DNA from: Microbulbifer okhotskensis
Lineage (GTDB): Bacteria; Pseudomonadota; Gammaproteobacteria; Pseudomonadales; Cellvibrionaceae
Length of the DNA stretch: 56,183 bases
NCBI RefSeq assembly: GCF_023895975.1
Contig: NZ_JALBWM010000020.1
Location: 1 to 56,183, forward strand
Direction of reading: 5' to 3'
Within the stretch, counting starts at the first letter, position 1. Every line of letters starts with the position of its first letter. Below are positions 1 through 9,153 of the stretch, in pieces. A program made the translations under genes and the position numbers. Under the pieces are notes generated by a model. It saw only the letters and a program-made list of their open reading frames with translations, made no database searches and had not been told where the DNA came from.

Positions 1-330
1 CATAACTTTCGACAACGGCGGTGAATTCGCGGGCCATCAGTCGATCGCGCGAAAACTAGACTGCAAGATATATTTTGCCAAGCCGTATCACTCGTGGGAG
101 CGAGGGTTGAACGAAAATACCAATGGGCTGCTGAGGCGTTTCTTCCCGAAAGGGGTGAAAATTGGCAAGCTACCGAAAAGCCAGATTGACGATGCGGTGT
201 TTCGTATTAATGCCCGCCCAAGAAAAATGTTAAATTATTGGAGCCCGCTGGAATTTCTAGTGGGTAAGCGTGTGTCGCTTATGTTGGCAATCTAGCTTTT
301 AAATTGGGGGTGTTCGTTTCAAAAATATCG
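1..330 (+). mobile_element. 3' end of an IS30-family insertion sequence
   Basis: This is the tail of an insertion sequence whose left part lies outside the window. It holds the C-terminal end of an IS30-type transposase (stop at 293-295) followed by about 35 bases that should contain the right terminal repeat. The repeat cannot be defined without the left copy; I place the end near 330 because there the opposite strand starts to read as a plausible host protein. Boundary uncertain by roughly 20 bases. Confidence 0.7.
2..295 (+). CDS. IS30 family transposase, C-terminal fragment
   Basis: The reading frame is open from base 2 and ends with TAG at 293-295, leaving about 97 residues. It begins with TFDNGGEF, the segment around the second catalytic aspartate of the DDE integrase fold. 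It continues with YFAKPYHSWERGLNENTNGL, the IS30-family stretch that carries the catalytic glutamate, and then RPRKMLNYWSPLEFL, the usual C-terminal motif. The N-terminal helix-turn-helix and first aspartate are outside the window. The enzyme cuts and joins IS ends in transposition; whether this copy is intact cannot be judged here. Confidence 0.88.
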   Translation: MTFDNGGEFAGHQSIARKLDCKIYFAKPYHSWERGLNENTNGLLRRFFPKGVKIGKLPKSQIDDAVFRINARPRKMLNYWSPLEFLVGKRVSLMLAI

Positions 331-689
331 GCCTTGGATTTAGGCGGGATAATTCCGTATAGGACTGTATTGGACTCAGAAAGTTTTACTTTGACCTGTA
401 TTGGGGCGGAGTAAGGGTTGTTGGCTACGATAGAAAATGAGCCCCTTCTCTTTGAAGTAAATACTTTTGGTTTAACTGCCTTTTTAGTGATGTGCTTTTC
501 TTTTATTTCCTGGGTTACGGTATTTTGGTTGGGCCGCTTATCACTGAAAATCCAATTTCCATCTTTATTTTTGTATTTGTAGATTTGGCTGGATGCGGGG
601 GAGCTTAATGTGGCGATTAAAGTTAAAAGAATCAGTTTTATTTTTTGCATTAATTTTTTGTTTTGTCCATTGCTGCGAACTATTGACAT
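279..689 (-). pseudogene. DUF4124-type secreted protein, 3' truncated by the IS30 element
   Basis: The 136-residue frame starts with an export signal (hydrophobic IKLILLTLIATLSS, then PASSQ). A short DUF4124-like motif follows (IYKYKNKDGNWIFSDKRP), as in many gammaproteobacterial envelope proteins. Residues 85-120 (FSIVANNPYSAPIQVKV, IPPKSKADIF) look like the beta-rich segment that precedes an M23 peptidase domain in some DUF4124 proteins. No such domain follows: the last 13 or so codons lie in the IS end, so the gene appears interrupted. The first ATG (687-689) has a good purine-rich ribosome site (AAGGGGG); an internal ATG at 647 would give a more compact signal peptide. Original product is inference. 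Confidence 0.55.
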
Positions 690-826
690 TAACCCCCTTG
701 CACTTGTGGATATTATTTCGTGGAAGGGTGGGGCTTCACTCGTTGTTATTGGAAGTGGACTGAAGAGGATAAACGGCGATCTTTAACTCTCGCTGGCTTG
801 AGCTACATTTATGTGAGGCGGGTTTC

Positions 827-840
827 GGGGGGGGGGGGGG
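827..840. repeat. Run of 14 G
   Basis: An uninterrupted G14 tract (C14 on the minus strand) lies between the 3' end of pepD and the 5' end of the truncated DUF4124 gene, about 140 bases upstream of that start. Its length is prone to slippage and to sequencing error. Confidence 0.9.
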
Positions 841-864
841 ATGCCCTGAAACCCTCTTGAATAG

Positions 865-2337
865 TCAGTGTCGTGAGGGAATAGCCTGGACTACTTTTAT
901 AAAGTAATCCCAGAAGTTGGCCACACTCTGAATATGTACTTTTTCCTCTGGGGAGTGAGCGCGGCGGATCGTTGGGCCAAAGGAGACCATATCCCAATTG
1001 GGGTAGGGCTTGGCCAATAAGCCACATTCCAGGCCTGCGTGAATCACTTTTACTTCGGCTTTCTCACCGGTCATCTCCTTGTAGACTTCTTTCATCATCG
1101 CCAGTAGCGGTGAGTCGGGGTTGGGGGGCCAGCCGGGGTAGTCGTTACCCAGTGTTGTTTTGGCGCCAGTCAGTTCGAAGGTGGCTGCGACATTGAGGCC
1201 GTGTTGATCGCGTGCACTGTCTGAGAGGCTGCGTACCAGGCATTGAATCTGAATCTGGTGCTCGCCATTATTTTCAGTGGTGACAACACGAGCTAGGTTA
1301 TTGGACGTTTCGGCGATCCCTTCAAGCGCGGTACTCATACGCTCCACACCGTTAGGACAAGCGCGAATAGCCCGGATTAGAGTCAGTTGGCTAGCTGCAT
1401 CCATAGTGGTTGCCGGCAAATCTGTAGGTTCCAGAATCACCTGCAAGTCGGCTTCGTTATCCAGTTCCACAGCAATTTGTGTGCTTTCACTCTTAACGAT
1501 TTGCTGCAATTGGTCCTGAACTTCAGAAGGGGCCACCAAGGTGGTGAATGACTCGCGTGGAATTGCGTTGCGCAGGCTGCCGCCGTCGAGACTGGCGATC
1601 CGCAGCTGCGGAATCTGGCGAAGTGCGGTGTCAATAATGCGATTGGCAATTTTGTTGGCGTTACCTCGGCCCTTGTCGATATCCAGCCCGGAGTGGCCAC
1701 CGCGCAGGCCTCGTACGGACAGCTTTACCGCCACAGCACCGGTTAGAGCCGCCTCTGCGGTGAAGGTGAAGTTGACATTGACATCGATGCCACCAGCACA
1801 ACCGATATAGAGCTCGCCTTCGTCTTCGGTATCCAGGTTTAGCAATAAGTCGGCTGCAAAATACCCAGGCTTCAGGTGCTTGGCACCGGTCATTCCGGCT
1901 TCTTCGTCAACAGTGAGTAGGGCTTCCAGAGGTGGATGGGGAATATCGGTGGATTCCATCAGTGCCAGGATCGCAGCAACCCCGATACCGTTATCGGCTC
2001 CGAGCGTGGTGCCCTCAGCAGTAACCCACTCGCCATCTACGTAGGGCTTGATGGCGTCCTTGAGGAAGTCGTGCTGAGTGTCGGCATTCTTCTGCGGCAC
2101 CATGTCGACGTGACTCTGCAGAGCTAGGGTCTGGCGGTCTTCCATGCCGGAGGTTGCAGGCTTCTTGATAATAACGTTGCCGATCTCATCCAGTTGGACA
2201 TCGAGCCCGCGGTTCTTGGCAAAGCTGACGATATACTCCACCACTTGGTCTTCGTGCTTGGATGGCCTTGGAATCTCGCACAGCTTGGCGAAGTGTGTCC
2301 ACAGTGGGGTTGGGTTCAGCTCAGCAATATTGCTCAT
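865..2337 (-). CDS. pepD: Aminoacyl-histidine dipeptidase (beta-alanyl-histidine dipeptidase, M20C)
   Basis: A cytosolic zinc dipeptidase that splits Xaa-His dipeptides such as carnosine, salvaging amino acids from peptides. All 490 residues match the family length (about 485). The M20 metal-site motifs are present in order: H76-V-D78 in LQSHVDMVPQ, D115 in GADNGIG, the catalytic glutamate pair E145-E146 in VDEEAGMTGA, the NLDTEDEGEL segment, and the late HAGLECG motif. The lid or dimerisation domain sits between about residues 190 and 390. The ATG at 2337 follows GAGG at a normal distance. It lies downstream of the RNase II gene on the same strand, with 125 bases and a strong hairpin between them. 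Confidence 0.95.
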   Translation of the reverse strand: MSNIAELNPTPLWTHFAKLCEIPRPSKHEDQVVEYIVSFAKNRGLDVQLDEIGNVIIKKPATSGMEDRQTLALQSHVDMVPQKNADTQHDFLKDAIKPYVDGEWVTAEGTTLGADNGIGVAAILALMESTDIPHPPLEALLTVDEEAGMTGAKHLKPGYFAADLLLNLDTEDEGELYIGCAGGIDVNVNFTFTAEAALTGAVAVKLSVRGLRGGHSGLDIDKGRGNANKIANRIIDTALRQIPQLRIASLDGGSLRNAIPRESFTTLVAPSEVQDQLQQIVKSESTQIAVELDNEADLQVILEPTDLPATTMDAASQLTLIRAIRACPNGVERMSTALEGIAETSNNLARVVTTENNGEHQIQIQCLVRSLSDSARDQHGLNVAATFELTGAKTTLGNDYPGWPPNPDSPLLAMMKEVYKEMTGEKAEVKVIHAGLECGLLAKPYPNWDMVSFGPTIRRAHSPEEKVHIQSVANFWDYFIKVVQAIPSRH

Positions 2338-2419
2338 TGGTCGCCTCGGTTTATTCTGTTCTATAGCCGGTTCCAGAGCCTAAACCGATCGGGGCGGCGT
2401 GTCGGTTACCGGCAGCGGG

Positions 2420-2443
2420 AGAGCCCGGCGCGGGCCGGGCTCT
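2420..2443 (-). terminator. 10-bp GC hairpin between rnb and pepD
   Basis: AGAGCCCGGC pairs perfectly with GCCGGGCTCT across a four-base loop (GCGG). It lies 20 bases after the rnb stop on the minus strand. No U-tract follows, so it may act as an mRNA 3' end stabiliser or partial terminator rather than a full intrinsic terminator. Confidence 0.5.
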
Positions 2444-2462
2444 TGGATAAATCGGTTGGGAT

Positions 2463-4430
2463 TTATTCCTTGTTGTTGCCTTTGGCTTGGAGGCTTTCAG
2501 CAGCGAGTTCGAAAGCAACGCGTCGTTTGTCTACATCGACAGACGCCACCTTAACGGAAATCGTCTGCTCCAATTGGAAGCGCTGCTCGTTGTAGGTGAG
2601 GGTCAGGTGCTTACCGTCGAACTCGGGGAGGTTTTTCTTGTTTCCGTTCATGCGGACAAAGCCATCGATCCCAAAGTCATCAAGCTTCACGCCAATACCG
2701 GCACCATTCACCAAGGCGATTTTGCCGGAAAACTCTTGACCCGCTTTACTCTCGATAAATTGAACGTAGAGCCACTGCTCCAGCGCTCGATAAGCCTGGC
2801 GCCCACGGGTTAGACTTTCCTGTAGGGCTTCAACTTGTTCGTCAGCAAGGGGGTTGGCGGCAGCCCCCTGTGCGGCGGCGCGCAGCACGCGGTGGTTGTG
2901 CAAATCGTTGTACTTGCGAATTGGCGAGCTCACAGTGGCATAAGCCTTGAGGCCCAGGCCCAGGTGGGGACCAGCTTTATTATCAAACTGACCGGGACGC
3001 AGCATACGCTTTAATACGGCGAGTAAGTTCTGCATCTGGGAATCACTTTGGCTTTCCAGATGCTTGACCAGCCCCAGGTAGTGCTCCAGCTGGTTCAAAT
3101 CTCTCTCTGCGTGCTCAGGCAGGAGTTCCTTCAGCAGACTGCGCACTTCTCCCAAACGCTCTTCGCGGAAGCCCAGGTGTACGGAGAAGCAGCCCTGCTC
3201 GAGTTCGGCGAGCTTGCTGCCCATACTGATGTTGGTTGCGAGCATGGCTTCCTCAACCATGCGCTGGGCAATATTGCGCTTCTGCTTCTCAATGCGCTCG
3301 ATCTTGCGCTGGTCATTGAGGTGGATTTCATAGTCAGGGCGATCCTCCATCGCCAGCGAGTGGCTGGCCCGGTAGGCTGATCGAGCTTGATGGACGGCGG
3401 CGAGGTTGCGCAGGCTTTCTTGCTGCTCTTGCGGTACCGCTGAGTTGTCTCCCTCAATAAATTGGCTGACTTGTTCATAGCTCAGCTTGTGTTGGGAGCG
3501 AATGGCCGCAAACTCGTAACGGCTTTCGCCGATAGTGCCATCGTTGTCAATATTGATATGTGCAACCAGGGTGGGGCGCAATTCGCCAGGTACCAGTGAG
3601 AACAGGTTCTCACAGAGGTTGTGGGGTAGCATTGGCAGGGTTTCACCCGGTAAGTACTGGCTGTGGGCGCGTTTAAACGCTTCTTTATCCAGGGGGCTGC
3701 CCTCCTCAATCACGGAAGAGGGATCGGCAATGGCAATATGCAGGGACCAGCCGCCTTCGCGGCGGGTTACCGCCAGGGCATCGTCCATATCGCGGGTGGT
3801 TTCCGCATCAATAGTAGCAAAACCTAATTCGGAAAGTTCTGTCCGCTCCGCGTTAACTGCCGTCAGCTTCTCGGCAATACTCTCGGCCTGCTTTTGTGCT
3901 TCGGGGCCAAATTGTTCGGGGAGTTTAAACTCTGCGACCACATAGGCGTGCTCAATCCCGGGCATATCCGGTTTGCCGATGACACTCTCGACCTTGGCTT
4001 GGGCTCGGCCGTCCTTAAATGGGTGGCGGTTTACCTTGCAGGCAATAAACTCTCCTGGTTGGGCTTTGCCGCGGGCTTTCGGCGGGAGGAAGATCCAGCG
4101 AGACAGGCCACTCTGTGTGGGTTGTACAAAGTGACCCTGGCCGCGCTGCACATACTGACCAACGAGATAGTCGAGCGGGCTATCGAGTAATGAGTCTAAC
4201 TCTGCGGCAAGCTTGCCTTTGTTCTCCTCCGCGAGGCTTACTCGCACTCTGTCACCAGGGAATACACGCTCCATCTCGTTGGGAGGCAGGAAGGCTTCCC
4301 TTCCGTCATCCAACTCAACAAAGCCAAACTTGCCGTTACTGCCGCGTACCCGGCCCTCGGCAAACTCCTTATTGGAGCGAATATCTGTTTTCAGTTGCGT
4401 AAGTTGTTTGAGAGCGTCGGCATTCAGCAT
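2463..4430 (-). CDS. rnb: Exoribonuclease II (RNase II/VacB family)
   Basis: A processive 3'-to-5' exoribonuclease that degrades mRNA to nucleoside 5'-monophosphates. The 655-residue length fits RNase II (about 644) better than RNase R (about 800). After N-terminal cold-shock/OB segments (residues 20-160), the RNB catalytic motif reads TIDAETTRDMDDAL. Its aspartates D208, D214, D216 and D217 have the same spacing as D201, D207, D209 and D210 of the E. coli enzyme. The C-terminal S1 domain starts near residue 570 (EFSGKIALVNGAGIGVKLDD). The ATG at 4430 opens MLNADALKQL. The gene is transcribed toward pepD and heads a possible two-gene unit; rnb rather than an rnr paralogue is a call from length. 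Confidence 0.85.
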   Translation of the reverse strand: MLNADALKQLTQLKTDIRSNKEFAEGRVRGSNGKFGFVELDDGREAFLPPNEMERVFPGDRVRVSLAEENKGKLAAELDSLLDSPLDYLVGQYVQRGQGHFVQPTQSGLSRWIFLPPKARGKAQPGEFIACKVNRHPFKDGRAQAKVESVIGKPDMPGIEHAYVVAEFKLPEQFGPEAQKQAESIAEKLTAVNAERTELSELGFATIDAETTRDMDDALAVTRREGGWSLHIAIADPSSVIEEGSPLDKEAFKRAHSQYLPGETLPMLPHNLCENLFSLVPGELRPTLVAHINIDNDGTIGESRYEFAAIRSQHKLSYEQVSQFIEGDNSAVPQEQQESLRNLAAVHQARSAYRASHSLAMEDRPDYEIHLNDQRKIERIEKQKRNIAQRMVEEAMLATNISMGSKLAELEQGCFSVHLGFREERLGEVRSLLKELLPEHAERDLNQLEHYLGLVKHLESQSDSQMQNLLAVLKRMLRPGQFDNKAGPHLGLGLKAYATVSSPIRKYNDLHNHRVLRAAAQGAAANPLADEQVEALQESLTRGRQAYRALEQWLYVQFIESKAGQEFSGKIALVNGAGIGVKLDDFGIDGFVRMNGNKKNLPEFDGKHLTLTYNEQRFQLEQTISVKVASVDVDKRRVAFELAAESLQAKGNNKE

Positions 4431-4971
4431 CGAGTTTATCTCTATGGGTCGATTTGGGCGCGGATTCTACCAGACCCTGTACAGTGGATGTAACGAGGTT
4501 GAGCAGCGGAAATTATCTTAGTATCTATGTCGTTTATCTTTCAAAAAACTTCAATAAGCTACTTGTTGTATCTCTGCGACTGCCAGTCTAAGGGGCAAAG
4601 GGGTGGCAATCGAGTTGGGCTGGGGCAAAACTCTTGGAAATTGTCTTCTCTGCTACTCGTACCCTAGAGGACTTTTGTGTTTTCTAAAGAAGGTGCTTTG
4701 GGCTGGCTTCACAGGCTTGAAAACAGCCTGGGCTGGGTGTGTGGAGCTTGGCGCCTGGATTGATGACCGGCTGGCCCTCACTGTTCCCATGAGGTCGATC
4801 ATCCTAAAAAATCCTTACCCGTATGATGGTTTAGCTATTAAATTGCTGTTATGTGCAAAATATGCAAACTTTGTCTGTGGGAGCTGGATATAATCTTATC
4901 CCAGATAAAAACAGATAAGGGCTGTGGTTGTTCCCCAGCTGTAGAACCGGCCTTCCGGAGAGGAACAGTTA
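4431..4971. other. 541-base intergenic region between rnb and leucine dehydrogenase
   Basis: The region separates divergent genes and so must hold both promoters. I see no convincing gene: a 96-codon frame (4603-4893) has no recognisable domain or ribosome site. A perfect TATAAT lies at 4889-4894, followed by an imperfect repeat of CAGATAA (4902-4917) flanked by CTTATC/GATAAG arms. Nothing else could be supported. Confidence 0.6.
4889..4894 (+). promoter_or_regulatory. Candidate -10 element for leucine dehydrogenase
   Basis: TATAAT matches the sigma-70 -10 consensus exactly and lies 78 bases upstream of the start codon. No good -35 hexamer is visible at 16-18 bases, so an activator may be needed, or the match may be chance. 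Confidence 0.35.
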
Positions 4972-6060
4972 ATGAGTATTTTTTCCCATTCCGCCTACGA
5001 TAAACACGAACAAGTGGCGTTTTACCAAGATGCAAAGAGTGGCCTGAAGGCCCTTATCGCGGTACACAATACGAATTTGGGTCCCTCACTGGGCGGTTGC
5101 CGTATGTGGCCTTATGCCGATGATGGCGAGGCTTTAAATGATGTTCTTCGCCTTTCCAGAGGCATGACTTACAAGTCTGCAATGGCTGGTTTGAAGTTAG
5201 GTGGCGGAAAGTCCGTCATTATTGGCGATCCCCGCAAAGAAAAGACCCCCGAATTGCTGCGTGCGATGGGCGAGTTTATCAACACCCTGGGCGGTCGCTA
5301 CATTACGGCGGAGGACTCTGGTACCAGTGTCGCCGATATGAGTGTGATCGGAGAGACCACCGAGTTTGTCTCCGGTCTGTTTGCCGGTTCTGAATACGGT
5401 GGTGATCCTTCCCCCTCCACAGCCTACGGCGTGTTTGTCGGCCTTCAGGCGGCGGCAGAGCACCGTTGGGGTAAAACTGATCTGACCGGTTTGAAAGTAT
5501 CCATCCAAGGGGTGGGTAATGTTGGCTTTCGTCTGGCCAAGCTCTTGAAAGACGCCGGTGCGGAACTGTTCGTTACCGATATTTTCCAAGACAATATTGA
5601 TCGTGCGGTGACGGAGCTGGGCGCTATAGCCGTAACCGCCGATGAGATTTTCGATCTGGATGTGGACCTATTTGCACCCTGCGCTATGGGGGCGATTCTC
5701 AACGACGACACCATTGGGCGCTTAAAAGTACAGGCAATCGCCGGTGCAGCAAACAACCAGCTGGCCGAGGGGCGCCATGCGCAGATGTTGCGTGAGAGGG
5801 GCATCCTGTATGCACCGGACTACGTTATCAATGCTGGCGGTATTATTGATGTTTACTACCAGCAGAAAGGTGACTATGACGCGGCTGAAGTCCGTGCGCA
5901 TATTGAAGACATAGGGAACACTATGAAAGAAGTGTTCCAGCGAGCGGATGAAACCGGTGAAACTACAGCGCATGTGGCAGACCGTGTTGCAGAAGAGCGC
6001 TTTGGTCACCACTCTGTAGTGGGTGAGGCTGAAGACAAGTCCGGTACCGTGGCTGCATAA
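4972..6060 (+). CDS. Leucine dehydrogenase (Glu/Leu/Phe/Val dehydrogenase family)
   Basis: An NAD-dependent cytosolic enzyme that oxidatively deaminates leucine, valine or isoleucine to branched-chain 2-oxo acids, the first step of their breakdown. The 362-residue length is typical of leucine or valine dehydrogenases. The dimerisation/catalytic domain carries [11 protein letters not shown] with catalytic K80, plus K68 in MTYKSAMAG for substrate binding. The Rossmann domain has GVGNVG at 180-185. The ATG at 4972 follows GGAGAGGAA, a strong ribosome site. The gene is monocistronic: divergent from rnb and closed by a good terminator. Substrate preference among branched-chain amino acids cannot be read from sequence. 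Confidence 0.93.
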   Translation: MSIFSHSAYDKHEQVAFYQDAKSGLKALIAVHNTNLGPSLGGCRMWPYADDGEALNDVLRLSRGMTYKSAMAGLKLGGGKSVIIGDPRKEKTPELLRAMGEFINTLGGRYITAEDSGTSVADMSVIGETTEFVSGLFAGSEYGGDPSPSTAYGVFVGLQAAAEHRWGKTDLTGLKVSIQGVGNVGFRLAKLLKDAGAELFVTDIFQDNIDRAVTELGAIAVTADEIFDLDVDLFAPCAMGAILNDDTIGRLKVQAIAGAANNQLAEGRHAQMLRERGILYAPDYVINAGGIIDVYYQQKGDYDAAEVRAHIEDIGNTMKEVFQRADETGETTAHVADRVAEERFGHHSVVGEAEDKSGTVAA

Positions 6061-6141
6061 TGTTTTCAGTGCAAGAGCAGATCTGATGACCTGATTCCTT
6101 GGGCGACCGTCATCTTCGCTTCTCTCTGTGATGTATTGATT

Positions 6142-6166
6142 TGGGCACTTCGGTGCCCATTTTTTT
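6142..6166 (+). terminator. Intrinsic terminator of leucine dehydrogenase
   Basis: TGGGCAC and GTGCCCA form a 7-bp perfect stem with a stable TTCG tetraloop, followed directly by seven T. It ends the transcript before the M16 protease gene. Confidence 0.93.
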
Positions 6167-6278
6167 GTCTGAAATATTGATCAATTTGAAGGTAAGCAAG
6201 GGTTCTGCTGATACTGAATAGGAAAGCTGGCCTAAACTTGCCATCCTGAATCCGCGGTTTTTTAAAGGGAGTGACAAT

Positions 6279-9095
6279 ATGGACTTGCGTCCAGTGCTCA
6301 TCAGTATGGTTATCGCCATTACAGGTCTTACCGCTTGTGAAAAGTCTGGTGACGATACGCCTCATGCGCTTTCCGTCGACAAACAGGCTGCGGCCAGCAG
6401 CAAAGCAGCGGCGTCCGATAAAGAGGCCTATGTACCTCCGCCCAAATTGGAGATTCCTTTCCATAAAGAAGTACTGCCCAATGGCCTGACCGTCATTGTG
6501 CATGAGGACCATAAGGCTCCAGTGGTATCTACCAATATCTGGTACAAGGTGGGCTCCAAGGATGAGCCAGAGGGTAAGACCGGGTTTGCGCACTTGTTCG
6601 AGCACTTGATGTTCAACGGCAGCGAGAATTATCCCGGCGAGTATTTTGAGCCCTTCCAGCGTTCAGGTGCTACCGATATGAATGGCACCACCAATAACGA
6701 CCGCACCAATTATTTTGCCACTGTCCCCAAGGGCGCCCTGGATATGGCTCTGTGGATGGAGTCCGACCGCATGGGGCATTTTAAAGGGGCAATCACCCAG
6801 GAAATGCTGGATGAGCAGCGTGGCGTCGTCAAGAATGAAAAGCGTCAGGGCGAGAATGCCCCTTATGGCAAGGCGTTCGATGTTATTGCCAAGAGCACCT
6901 TTCCCAAAGGACATCCCTATTCTTGGACACCGATTGGCTCGATGGAAGACCTGGATAATGCCAGCCTTGAAGATGTGAAAAAATGGTTTGAGGAGCACTA
7001 CCAGCCCGCTAATGCTGTATTGGTGATTGCTGGGGATGTCAATGTCAAAGATGCTATGGCCAAGGCTCGCAAATATTTCGCGGATATTCCGAGCACGGGG
7101 GTTCAACCGCGAATTAAGAGTTGGGAACTACCGACCCAAATAAAAAAACGGGAAGTAGTTTACGATCAGGTACCACAAACCCGCATCTATAAAGTTTGGA
7201 ATGTACCGGCCGTAGGTAGCGAAGTGGAGGATGCGCTGGAATTGATGACTTCTCTTCTAGCGAATAGAAAAAACTCTCTTCTCTATCGCCGGCTGGTTCG
7301 CGATGAGAAGGTGGCAACCAGTGTCAGTGCTTTTTACTACGGCCGCCAACTGGCGGGGCAGTTGATTATTATTGTCGATGTAAAGCCGGGTCAGTCTGTA
7401 GAAAAGGTTGAAAATCTACTCAATACAGAATTAAAGCAATTTGCATTGAATGGCGTAAATGCAGAAGAGTTGCGCCGGGTCAAGCAGAGTGAATTTGCTG
7501 GCTTGGTAAAAGGATTGGAAAAAACCGGTGGGTTTGGTGGTAAGAGCGATATTCTTGCCCAATCAGAATTTTATTTTGGCGATCCGGGTGCACTGGTTAG
7601 AGGGGTAGCAGATTACGCTAAAGTATCCGCCCTTGAGGTCCAGGAGGTAGCACAAGAGTGGTTAAAGGAGGATTCCTACACCTTAATTATTGAACCAAAG
7701 AAACAATTTACTACAGCGGTCGAAGGCGCTGATCGCAGTAAGTTGCCAGAGGTTGATAAGAATGTAGAGTTGGAGTTGCCAAAACAGAAAGAATTTACGC
7801 TCAAGAATGGCTTGAAAGTTGTTTTGGCTGAGCGTCACGATACCCCCGTGGTGTTGATGAATCTACAATTTCGCAGTGGTGCCTCTGCCGATCAAAATAA
7901 ACCCGGATTGGCTTCGGTTGCCGCTCAGATGCTCAATGAGGGAGCTGGTGACCTGGATAGCCTGGAGTTCAGCTCCCGATCTGAGGAACTTGGGGTCAAT
8001 ATCGGTGGTGGTAGTGGTCTCGACTACAACAATATCAGTATGAGCGCCCTTAAAACTCAATTGGAGCCATCACTGGATTTGTTTGAAAAAGTAGTTACCG
8101 AGCCGCGCTTTCCTGAGGCAGATTTGGAGCGGGTCAAGTCTAATCGCCTGGATGCGATCGCACAGGAAAAGGCTCAGCCACAGGGTTTGGCTATGCGCGA
8201 GCTCCCCCCATTATTGTTTGGAAAGAAGCACCCATATGGCTCCCCGCTCACGGGCTCAGGTACCTCTGAGGGTATTAAGTCGATAACCCGAAAAGATCTG
8301 GTTAATTTCCAAAACACTTGGGTACGCCCTGATAATGCCACTCTGACGGTGGTCGGCGATGTGACAGAGAAGGAAATAGAACCGCTTCTGAATGAAACTC
8401 TGGGCAAGTGGTCTGCTCCGAAAACAGCGTTGCCAGAAATTGAGGTGGCAAAGGTTCAGCGTCCTGGTAAGGCGCGAGTGTTTTTGTTGGATCGCCCGGG
8501 CGCACAGCAAAGTTATATTATGGCGGGGCTATTGATGCCACCCTGGCAGCCACAAGGGGCGGAGGCGTTCGACGCGATGGCGAATACTATCGCAGGCAAA
8601 TTTACCTCCCGGGTAAATATGAATCTGCGTGAGGATAAGCACTGGTCTTATGGTGCCCGAGCAGTATCTATGGATACCGAAGGGCAGCGGCCGTATATTC
8701 TTTTTGCGCCGGTGCAAACCGACAAAACGGCTCCGGCTATTAAAGAGCTGCTAAAAGAATATCAGGATTACCTTGGTAATCGGCCGATAACAAAAAAAGA
8801 ACTTGAGGACTATCAAAATGATGAAATTCTCAAGCAGAGTGCGAGATTTCAGACCAAAGGGCAGTTACTTTCCAGTATCAACTGGCAAATAGAAAAGGGG
8901 CTACCTGAAAAATATATTGCCGAGTATCCGCAGCGAGTTGCTGCCCTGGACAAGCAGCAAGTAGAAGCTTCAGCGAAGGAGTTTCTTGCTCCAGATCAAT
9001 TTACCTGGGTTATTGTTGGTGATTTGAGCAAAATAAAAGGGGATGTTGAGGACTTGGATATTGGTCCCGTTGAAGTGTTACCGACAAAAGACTGA
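6279..9095 (+). CDS. M16 family zinc metalloprotease, lipoprotein, two-repeat (pitrilysin-like)
   Basis: A predicted lipoprotein peptidase of the periplasm. The signal peptide ends in a lipobox (LTAC, modified C20). An Ala/Ser/Lys-rich linker (30-55) leads to the first M16 repeat. This carries the inverted zinc motif HLFEH (H105, E108, H109), with E187 in VVKNEKRQ the probable third ligand. The second repeat (about 505-900) keeps the fold but replaces the zinc motif (SGASADQNKPGLAS), as expected for the inactive partner half that closes the chamber. The 938-residue length suits one-chain two-repeat enzymes. Likely role is clearance of small exported peptides; substrates are unknown. It is preceded by a terminator and convergent with the GST gene. 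Confidence 0.92.
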   Translation: MDLRPVLISMVIAITGLTACEKSGDDTPHALSVDKQAAASSKAAASDKEAYVPPPKLEIPFHKEVLPNGLTVIVHEDHKAPVVSTNIWYKVGSKDEPEGKTGFAHLFEHLMFNGSENYPGEYFEPFQRSGATDMNGTTNNDRTNYFATVPKGALDMALWMESDRMGHFKGAITQEMLDEQRGVVKNEKRQGENAPYGKAFDVIAKSTFPKGHPYSWTPIGSMEDLDNASLEDVKKWFEEHYQPANAVLVIAGDVNVKDAMAKARKYFADIPSTGVQPRIKSWELPTQIKKREVVYDQVPQTRIYKVWNVPAVGSEVEDALELMTSLLANRKNSLLYRRLVRDEKVATSVSAFYYGRQLAGQLIIIVDVKPGQSVEKVENLLNTELKQFALNGVNAEELRRVKQSEFAGLVKGLEKTGGFGGKSDILAQSEFYFGDPGALVRGVADYAKVSALEVQEVAQEWLKEDSYTLIIEPKKQFTTAVEGADRSKLPEVDKNVELELPKQKEFTLKNGLKVVLAERHDTPVVLMNLQFRSGASADQNKPGLASVAAQMLNEGAGDLDSLEFSSRSEELGVNIGGGSGLDYNNISMSALKTQLEPSLDLFEKVVTEPRFPEADLERVKSNRLDAIAQEKAQPQGLAMRELPPLLFGKKHPYGSPLTGSGTSEGIKSITRKDLVNFQNTWVRPDNATLTVVGDVTEKEIEPLLNETLGKWSAPKTALPEIEVAKVQRPGKARVFLLDRPGAQQSYIMAGLLMPPWQPQGAEAFDAMANTIAGKFTSRVNMNLREDKHWSYGARAVSMDTEGQRPYILFAPVQTDKTAPAIKELLKEYQDYLGNRPITKKELEDYQNDEILKQSARFQTKGQLLSSINWQIEKGLPEKYIAEYPQRVAALDKQQVEASAKEFLAPDQFTWVIVGDLSKIKGDVEDLDIGPVEVLPTKD

Positions 9096-9098
9096 CGC

Positions 9099-9148
9099 CA
9101 AAAAAGTGCCCCGCCACTATGAGGGTGGGGCATGGAGGGTGGGGCATG
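9099..9148 (-). terminator. Terminator of the GST gene, with a 14-bp tandem duplication
   Basis: Read on the minus strand, TGCCCCACC pairs with GGCGGGGCA (one G-T pair) and runs into CTTTTTT (A tract at 9100-9105), a good intrinsic terminator for the leftward GST gene. GAGGGTGGGGCATG occurs twice in direct tandem (9121-9134 and 9135-9148), offering a second possible left arm. Confidence 0.75.
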
Positions 9149-9153
9149 GCTGT

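Noticed and set aside
809..1027. 72-codon frame across the G14 tract
   Set aside because: Overlaps the pepD 3' end and is opened by the G run; not coding.
4603..4893. 96-codon frame in the rnb / leucine dehydrogenase gap
   Set aside because: No ribosome site, no domain, and it runs over the probable promoter.
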